From assembly GCA_000310025.1 (NCBI GenBank), contig FN649737.1, forward strand, positions 174,014 to 238,013: DNA of 64,000 nucleotides, written 5' to 3'. Each line of letters opens with the position of its first letter. Position 1 is the first letter of the stretch. The notes beneath the pieces are model-generated. The model searched no databases, was not told the origin of the DNA, and saw nothing but the letters and a program-made list of their open reading frames with translations. The translations under genes and the position numbers were made by a program. Origin of the DNA: Ectocarpus siliculosus (Eukaryota; Sar; Phaeophyceae; Ectocarpales; Ectocarpaceae). Below are positions 57,934-64,000 of this stretch, one piece after another.

Positions 57934-60900
57934 GCGAGAGGGCAAGGGTCCCTCCAGGCTATGCTATATGGCATGGGAATTAGGAGTGGGGGTTGCGTAT
58001 GGCAAGGTAAAATGAGAGGCTGTGATGCATCCTAGCACAGTGTTTGACAGACGAGGCCCTGTTCGTAATGCTACGAGGGTGAAGGTGTTCTTGGAGGATA
58101 CAGTACGATTCAGATCGTTGTTATCCCTGTCGGATATAGCGCGTGAACTACGTTCGCGGCAACAGTTGCGTGAGTGTCTGTATGAAAAAAGGGGCAGCAT
58201 ATGCAGTCGAGTCAGTCAACCAACGGGAATCGATCGCCTCCCCCGGGAACAAACTAGTAATACTTCTCGCCCGGCCCCCAAATAAAAAAAATGCCACCCA
58301 GACAGCAGAGCAGCGGTAGATGAAACAAAAACAAATTAGAGAAAAAACACTCCCCCGTCTTTCCAGGGTCTGGTTTTTTACCCGAACTCCTCCTGTACTC
58401 CATAGGGAAGCCAGACGAAAATTAATCATCATCAACAACAATACAACAACCCCCCCACAAAAAACCACAATAACAACAACAACAACATCCCTACCATATT
58501 GTTGAAGTAGGGAGGACCAACCGCCTCCCCGGGCCCCGAGTACTCCTCGGCACCCTGAAACCCGTGGCACGACGCCAGCAACTTGAGAGCCTTCCGGTGG
58601 TTATCCCGCAGGTACTCCAGGTTTGCCTGGCAGAGGCGTCAATACGGTACGGTATCGGGGCATGGGGGAGTACCCATGTCAACGAATGCCGCAAGGGGTT
58701 CTCCCAGTGGAAAAAATGAAGCATCCCCAGGCAAAGCGTTAATCTTGGTCGCGCGAGGTGTACTCATGTAAGCGCATGCCGTAGTCGATAGACTGTTGAC
58801 CTCCCGTCCCAACGATGCCGGGCGGAGCGATATGCCGGGTTTTCGCAGGCCCAGGCTATGTTTCACAAGACAAGGATGAACCAGAAGCTGACATCATCCT
58901 CGCGTTTGCTGCGCCAAACTAGATGTAACCAAACGGTTTATTGGGCATCCCAGCTGTAACCAAACGTTTCACGTCCGGTAGGCACCGTAGTCGTTAGACT
59001 GTTGACCTCGCACCCCTACAATGCCCGGACGGAACGATATATCCGGTTATCGTGCTCATGCATCTACTGATAATGACCACAGGCGTCCCTGTCTTGACGG
59101 AGCACGCCCTGCTTCCCGGGCGTGAGACTTACAGACCTCGGGCTCTACATGGTTGTTGCCGACCATTACAGGATATTTATTCCCTGGGTGCAGAACTAGG
59201 ACGGAATTCGCGGGTGCTGAACGAACCAAGGAGGACAGTAGGACGTAAGAAGAGCGTACAACATCAAGACAGCTAAGACCAACCAAAATAGCACCCGCCC
59301 CCGCCCCCGCCCCCGCACCACAACTCTTGAGCCACCTTTGGCAAAGTAGGAAGGAGCGATTGGCTATCGGTGATCGGTCCTGTGGGAATAATGCTCCGTC
59401 CTCTCGAGGACGCATGATCAATGGTCTAACCGCTACACGCAAATCATAAGAGTAACGCCCCCCCCGTGCAGCAACGCAGGATCCTTAGTGCCGATGAAAA
59501 GATGCAAGCTCCAGTGCCTGCCTAAAGCAGGAGGACTCACCTTGAGGTACAGCGCAGCCATGTTCTGGACACCGGCAGGGGGTACAGGGGAGAAGGTCCC
59601 CTGCTGCTGCTGCTGCTGCTGCTGGCCGCCGGCGCCCCCTGCCCCCCCCCCGCTGGCCGCATCGCCAGACCCCCTCAGCTCCCGTTGGAAGATCTCCAGT
59701 GCGCTCTTGATCTCCTTCTTGGACGTCTTGGTCTATTGTAGAGGGCAACGTCGGGCGGCGTGTTCGAAAAAGCGAAACATTGGCAATGACCTGGCAAAAC
59801 ATTGACATTGGCCATGACCTGGAGAGGAGGGGCTCTACTTCGACCGCCTTCGCGAGCATATTACGAGCTGTTTGTGAAATACAGAGGGGGGTTTTCGTAA
59901 CCCTAAGCCTACCCCGTACCCCCTACAAAAACCAAGCTTATTTGTCCTCGCGAACGCTGCTGCTCCATTTCACACCAGAGGCCCTGGGAGTAGGGGTAGG
60001 GTAAGGCTGGCCGGGAAAACAACCAACCGTTCCGGACATGGAACTCGCCTGAAACGGATACACTAAATGACGGGTTTGCAATGTGGGGAGTGTTTTTTCT
60101 CTCTGGAACTTACAGCCGGCGGAGCAGATGGGGCTTTTGCACTTTGTGCAGTCGAGGAGGTGCGGACCCCTCCCCCCATCCTGCCAGACTACATCGGAAA
60201 ACATCTTGTGACGAATTGGAAAAGTTCCAGTCGGGGGTAACAAAAGCAGCCATCAGCGGTGTACACGGTGGCGCCGGAGCTGTGCAGGGCAGGGCACCCT
60301 GCCTGCCACGCTAAACCCGGCCTTGCAAAGGGGCCAGTGTGCGCTTACTGCTGAATAGGCCTTCCTCTCGTCCCTGTCGCGAAGGTTCTGACCCACCTGC
60401 TCCTGCAGCAGCAAAACCTTGGCCTTGTACAGGTGAAGCCGGAACGCAAACTCCGTCTGCTCCGCCGAGCCGCCGCTGCCGGTGTCATCCTGCTGCTGCC
60501 GCCCCGAGTCACCGCCACCGCCACTGGAGACCCCCGGGAGAAGAAACGCAGCAGTGGCACAAGAATATGAACGCCGTCCGAAAATGGTAACCTCGACCAC
60601 GACGACAACAGTACTCGGAATGCGAAGTCAAGTACCGCAAGTTTCCTCGGACAAGAAAGCATTGGCACAACAAAAACGCCATCAGAAACACGGGAAACCT
60701 CAACCGCCATATTCGGTCTGTGAACCAAAGTACCGCATGTTCCCAATCGATCAGTCGTACGGCAATGGCCAAACACGACGTCGGGGATAAAGAAGCTGAG
60801 GCATGCACGGTACACAAGCAGAAGGCCACAGCAGCGTCAAAACCAAACTGGCGCCGCAACTGTTCTCACAGAGGCGTTATGGCAGCGACGTCAACGGTAA

Positions 60901-62016
60901 AAATATGGTTCAGGGGGTATAGTACTGTATGCATATGTAGGAGGTAAGCGGTGTGAATTCCGTTTCGGATTTGTCGCTGTGGGCGGAGCGAAAGGTACGG
61001 ATAATTGTAACCCCTCCCGTTGGACGGGCTTTCAAAACTCGATTGCACCGTAACCAAGAGGTATATCACAAACGCCAACCGACACGTTTGAAGAAACCTT
61101 TCGGTGAGAATTTTCTCCCAAGATCTACCGCTGTCAGAAGTATAAGTAAGTCCCGTTGGTTGGGGAACTATCGAGCATTGCAAGTGGGTCGGGGGTTGTG
61201 GGATTCATACTTCGGGTAAGGAGGCGTTTTTTCTGGCCTCTTTCTCTCGCGACCGTTAGCTCGTGGTACAGTAGTGTATCTGCCTGGTGATCCAGCAGCA
61301 GCGAAGTCGCCTCATCAGTGATCCTGTCTTCACGTATTGTTCCTCCAGATCATTCTAATAAAAAAACGGTGCCATGAGGTGTAGAATCCAGATGTTGTAT
61401 GCGCCACTGTTAGAAATTTCTGCATCCTCTCGATCGTTGCCAACACAAGGTGAGCTCTCACTCTGGGAGAGTGATAACTGAAAGCATGCTTGTCAGCATC
61501 GTTTTCGTAGACAACACGGGTTGGCCGGTGGGAAGGGGGCGGTTGTGCACTTGCTTGATCGTCCTCTCTAACCAACTGCTGCTCCGCTGTGCGAAAGTTT
61601 CAGCAGCACGTGTTGCAGTTCCATGCACGGAACAATCTCAGACCACCGTTCCGATCCAGGAGCGATTTATCTCGTACCTCTCGTGTTCTACAGGAGTAGA
61701 TAGCCTGGTGTTTAGGATACCCGTGCTGGGAAACGGAGAACAGCAGTTGCTTTGGTGTAATGACCGCAATCTTGGCACAGACAGCACCACAGCAAGAGCG
61801 ACGTCAGTGTAGTGATGCCAAATCCCTTCGGAGAACAACGCTGAGAAAATCCTTCAAGCACTGACTCCACAACTTGGCGTCACAACGAACAACATCACAC
61901 GCTACCCGTTCCCCTATTCGACGACCACCCCAACGATCAACCCATGGCACACAACACCAAGCAACAACAGCAGCGTGTGAAGACTGCGGAAGACGACTAC
62001 ACAGCTGCCGTGCACC

Positions 62017-62048
<32 letters not shown>

Positions 62049-62832
62049 AAGCACAACATTATACAGTGCAGTAGAGGCTGGCTGGCTACTCGAGGAGAGC
62101 TGTTTTGTGTTGTCTCTCTCACCTATCGCCGCCACCGCCCGAAGAGTTGAGCGCGTGGGGCCGCTCCAGGAACGCCAGTACCGCCGCCGTCTGCGCCGAG
62201 AACCTCCTGAGGTTGTCCTCTGTGTGGAGGTTGCCCCTGGCCGAGTGGCACAACACGTCCAGCAGCAGCAGGCAGATGTGGATCGCGAGGCTATCGTCCA
62301 GGGGCTCCATGTGCAGGAACAGCCGCTCCAGCACTGCCTGGGCGGCCCCGTACTGCTTCTGCTGGAAGCGGAGCGCGCTCAGGTTGTAGAGGAGGACGGA
62401 GGCGTCGACGTCGAGCTCGGCCAGCCCGGCAGCCGCCGTCGCAGCCGCCCTGGCCCCGCCGGAGGTACCCACCACAAGCGTCCCGGTCAAGGCGCGGCTG
62501 CTTCGCCTGGAAGCGTTGGCTTGCTCCTGGTCCGAGGCGTCGTCGTCCTCGTCGTCCGAGTTGTTGTTGCTGCCGTCGCCGCCAGCGCTTGCTCTGGCCA
62601 GGCGGGAGTGGATGGCGCGGAGCGTGGACTCGAGCTTGGCCGGGTCGGCGAAGCCGCGGGCGCCGTGCTCGCTCAGGGCGAGGTTGTGCTGGGCCCGGAA
62701 GTCATTGGAGGCGTCGGAGGAAGACCCGCCGGCGTCGCCGCTGCTCCCTGGTGCAACCGAGAGGCTAGAGAGGTGGGAGAGGGCCTCGCTGTACTTTCCC
62801 GCGGTGTATGACGAAAGGGCTTGGGTAGCCAT
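52314..62832 (-). CDS. CNOT10: CCR4-NOT transcription complex subunit 10 (TPR protein)
   Basis: Exons (- strand): 62832-62123, 60523-60349, 59732-59541, 58626-58495, 57860-57636, 56654-56329, 55938-55686, 55133-54921, 54202-54096, 53276-52823, 52346-52314; about 939 aa, all phases matching. CNOT10 is a TPR scaffold (with CNOT11) of the CCR4-NOT deadenylase, acting in cytoplasmic mRNA decay. Family signs: N-terminal MATQALSSYTAGKYSEAL, LLYNLSALRFQQKQYGAAQ with LFLHMEPLDDSLAIHICLLL, FRLHLYKAKVLLLQEQ, ANLEYLRDNHRKALKLLASC, GCLHHKLKRHHVALHYFQKA, CFERAALLFHNRPHLWLRMA, LADLAYVHLGLDDPVSAL and YAAEALCLLGRPAEALEHL. Low-complexity Gly/Ala/Ser and poly-Q (exon 3) insertions separate TPR blocks. The last exon is only 33 nt (VLKEGRLSHK then stop). 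Introns carry many SINE-like copies and a MITE. Confidence 0.9.
54046..54080. repeat. (CATC)n simple repeat
   Basis: About eight CCAT/CATC tetramers, ending 16 bp beyond the donor of CNOT10 exon 9 (ends 54096), inside the following intron. Confidence 0.9.
54568..54599. repeat. (CAG)n tract
   Basis: About ten uninterrupted CAG triplets, in CNOT10 intron 8, so not translated. Confidence 0.95.
54693..54897. mobile_element. MITE copy 2 with about 45-bp inverted ends
   Basis: Left end ATGACACAAGATAACACATC, then CGATCAAGGCTCGATTTAT; right end GAGTAACCGAGCTTTGAAAA, then GGGGGTGTGATATCTTGTGT, finishing CAT. The ends are reverse complements with few mismatches and match 24784-24979, including an internal TCTCCGAAAACGTATC block. 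The right end is 24 bp from CNOT10 exon 8 (ends 54921), next to its splice donor. Confidence 0.8.
55186..55440. repeat. Tandem repeat of about 80-85 bp in CNOT10 intron 7
   Basis: Three imperfect units with CGAGCAAAAATAGTAC, AGATGCAATCTGGGTGAA, ATACGATAGGGAAC and GAGGTCGATTT, then GGACG. The first unit abuts a poly-A tract (55146-55190) that serves exon 8 as a T-rich acceptor tract. Confidence 0.85.
55537..55665 (-). mobile_element. SINE-like repeat, copy B (near full length)
   Basis: CCATTGGCAAAGTAGCAACG, AACGATAGGCCATCAGCGAC, CTCTCGAGGACACGTGGTC, GGCATGCGGTAACATGAGTA: the reverse complement order of copy A. It ends 21 bp from CNOT10 exon 7 (ends 55686). Confidence 0.7.
56750..56830 (+). 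mobile_element. SINE-like repeat, 5'-half fragment
   Basis: GGGGGTGTACTCGAGTAAAC, GCATGGTGCAGTCC and TTAGATCATAGACTTCGTGT follow the family order with substitutions. It lies in CNOT10 intron 5. Confidence 0.5.
57894..57928. repeat. (GA)n simple repeat
   Basis: About 17 GA dinucleotides, 34 bp upstream (on the - strand) of CNOT10 exon 5, forming a CT-rich tract before its acceptor. Confidence 0.95.
58756..58850 (+). mobile_element. SINE-like repeat, 5' half with box A/B-like blocks
   Basis: GTGTACTCATGTAAGCGCAT, GCCGTAGTCGATAGACTGTT, GACCTCCCGTCCC, then GCCGGGTTTTCGC (box B-like). In CNOT10 intron 3. Confidence 0.65.
58978..59060 (+). mobile_element. SINE-like repeat, 5'-half fragment, second copy in the intron
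   Basis: GTAGGCACCGTAGTCGTTAG, ACTGTTGACCTCGCACC, GGACGGAACGATATATCCGG. Direct neighbour of the 58756 copy in the same orientation. Confidence 0.6.
59322..59465 (-). mobile_element. SINE-like repeat, copy C (near full length)
   Basis: CTCTTGAGCCACCTTTGGCA, AGTAGGAAGGAGCGATTGGC, GGACCGATCACC-like block (reverse), CTCTCGAGGACGCATGATCA, ATGGTCTAACCGCTACACGC. Best-preserved copy. It lies in CNOT10 intron 3, 76 bp from exon 3. Confidence 0.72.
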
Positions 62833-63100
62833 GCTACTTGTGCAGTCCTTGGCCTAGTGCAAGGAGACAACAACAACACATTTGCTCTGCTGTCGGCAGT
62901 CGGCGGGGGCACCCGCACATTGCGCAACTTATCGGATGAATGTGAGGGGGAGTTCTGTCTATCGATTGATGAGTGCCGGATTGATGAGTGCGTCGCCCCC
63001 TTGCCTCGCTCGCTGGCTGTCCGGGGTCTCTTTGCTTGTCGCTCTTGGCAGGCACGCACCACTACAGCACCCCGCACCACCGCCCAAAGCAAAAGGAACC
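62833..63100. promoter_or_regulatory. Shared upstream region of CNOT10 and a possible + strand gene
   Basis: 268 bp between the CNOT10 start codon (-) and a candidate + strand start at 63101. It contains short direct repeats (TTGATGAGTGC/GATTGATGAGTGC). No core promoter element is recognised. Confidence 0.4.
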
Positions 63101-63135
63101 ATGGCAGACGAACACAGTATCACTCCGGACGAGAG
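63101..63135 (+). CDS. Possible first exon of a downstream gene (3' partial)
   Basis: ATG in the good context AGGAACCATGG opens MADEHSITPDE and runs to GAGAG|GTGCGT, a reasonable donor, at 63135 (phase 2). Its placement 268 bp head-to-head from CNOT10 fits the strand-alternating pattern of the window. No domain can be recognised in 11 residues, and the second exon is not found before 64000. Confidence 0.35.
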
Positions 63136-64000
63136 GTGCGTCCTACATCGTTTGTTGCTAACTTGCTGTTTCCGGCACTCTCCTTTCCTGAGTCGCCTTC
63201 ATGGCGGGTTGTAGTCCCTCTCTCACTCGTCTACCGCCAAAGGGTTGGGTAGGATAGCAAAGTTTGTATCAAGCCTCCATATGATCCTTGTCAAGCGGTA
63301 CCCGCTCCGGTTGATGATCACCCTTCGGCCGTTTGCTCTGCTGTCTTGAGTTGGATGGCGATCCAAGAGGGATTTTCGTTACATCGGCAATGCGTTGTAT
63401 TGATTTTGATCTTTACCCACTGCTCCCTCGGAGAGCCGCACAACACCAGCAACTAAATTATATCAACCCCGATGCTGCACATATCGGGACGAAGCAGCCA
63501 ACGTTGCTCGGCTTTCCAACTGCCCGGGGTGTGCATTCCAGGGTGCATAACCTAGATATGCTTGTTCCAGGTCTTGTGCAAGGCACTTGGTGTAATATTT
63601 TGCAAGCATTTTTCTCACGTCCTCGCGAGCGTGGGTACTACTGTTGCCCCCCCCTTCTCTCGGCACAGCAAAAACGGGTTGTAGAGTGTATGTACACTCC
63701 GTTTCTGGATGGAAAATCCGACACAGGTGGCGTGGATTCTATCAGAGTGCGCGCAGCGTTGCGGTGTTACCCGCCCCCCCGGCCTACGCCCTCCGTGTTC
63801 CGCGCTGCCATTCTCATTTTTTGCTCCCCACCTGTACTCACCGACCTCCACGTGTGCTGTCTTTGTATTATCATATTGTAGTAGTGCCTGTGGTACGTAA
63901 TGAATCCGAGTGACTCGCCCCCCCCCCCCCCCCCCTCCCAAAGCCCAGATATCAAAACCCAAACTTCACCCAAAAATTTAACAACTTATAAATACAACCT
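63136..64000. other. Unassigned right edge
   Basis: 865 bp with no recognisable exon. If the start at 63101 is real this is its first intron. A poly-C run occurs at about 63918-63936. Confidence 0.5.

Noticed and set aside
55537-59465. tRNA genes suggested by GGTTAGACC / GGGTTC blocks
   Set aside because: The blocks recur in about ten diverged copies without a complete cloverleaf; they fit a tRNA-derived repeat better than functional tRNA genes.
62107-62811. + strand 234-codon frame
   Set aside because: It is the antisense of CNOT10 exon 1, open because of GC-rich codon bias; it has no family similarity.

Overview
The window is nuclear DNA from a eukaryote with large, intron-rich genes. Six genes can be rebuilt exon by exon by joining reading frames across GT-AG (occasionally GC-AG) borders. 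Exons are mostly 60-250 bp and introns mostly 300-1,300 bp. Most introns are phase 0 and carry CAA/CAG/GT-type simple repeats. Neighbouring genes alternate strands all the way across. This style, with the gene content, fits a brown alga (Ectocarpus-like stramenopile). That assignment is an inference; no species-diagnostic gene is present.

Layout. (1) 663-4535 (+): 3' part of a filamin-repeat protein with an SGNH/PC-esterase-like C-terminal half. (2) 9241-21396 (-): asparaginyl-tRNA synthetase of bacterial type with an N-terminal GST-like domain, 14 exons, about 805 aa. (3) 21875-26325 (+): holocytochrome c synthase (heme lyase), 6 exons, about 510 aa. (4) 28415-37620 (-): an unrecognised protein of about 716 aa, 13 exons, built from about nine degenerate repeats, each with a [LMF]Y box followed by a C-T-F-x-P box. 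(5) 38336-49863 (+): C-terminal-motor kinesin (kinesin-14), 19 exons, about 829 aa. (6) 52314-62832 (-): CNOT10, a TPR subunit of the CCR4-NOT deadenylase, 11 exons, about 939 aa. (7) 63101 onward (+): a possible first exon of a further gene.

The order +,-,+,-,+,-,+ gives three head-to-head pairs (2/3, 4/5, 6/7) with 268-715 bp between start codons, so shared promoters are likely. It also gives three tail-to-tail pairs. The genes do not form one pathway: they cover translation, mitochondrial cytochrome c maturation, microtubule transport and mRNA decay.

Accessory DNA sits mainly in introns. The best example is a 1,265-bp non-autonomous, hAT-like element in a kinesin intron, with 18-bp perfect terminal inverted repeats, an 8-bp target duplication and two arrays of a 42-bp unit. 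Others are two related MITEs with about 40-bp inverted ends, about ten copies of a tRNA/SINE-like repeat, a foldback palindrome, several minisatellites (one overlaps the AsnRS stop codon, another duplicates an AsnRS splice donor), and a 100-N assembly gap whose two flanks look like the same locus read twice.
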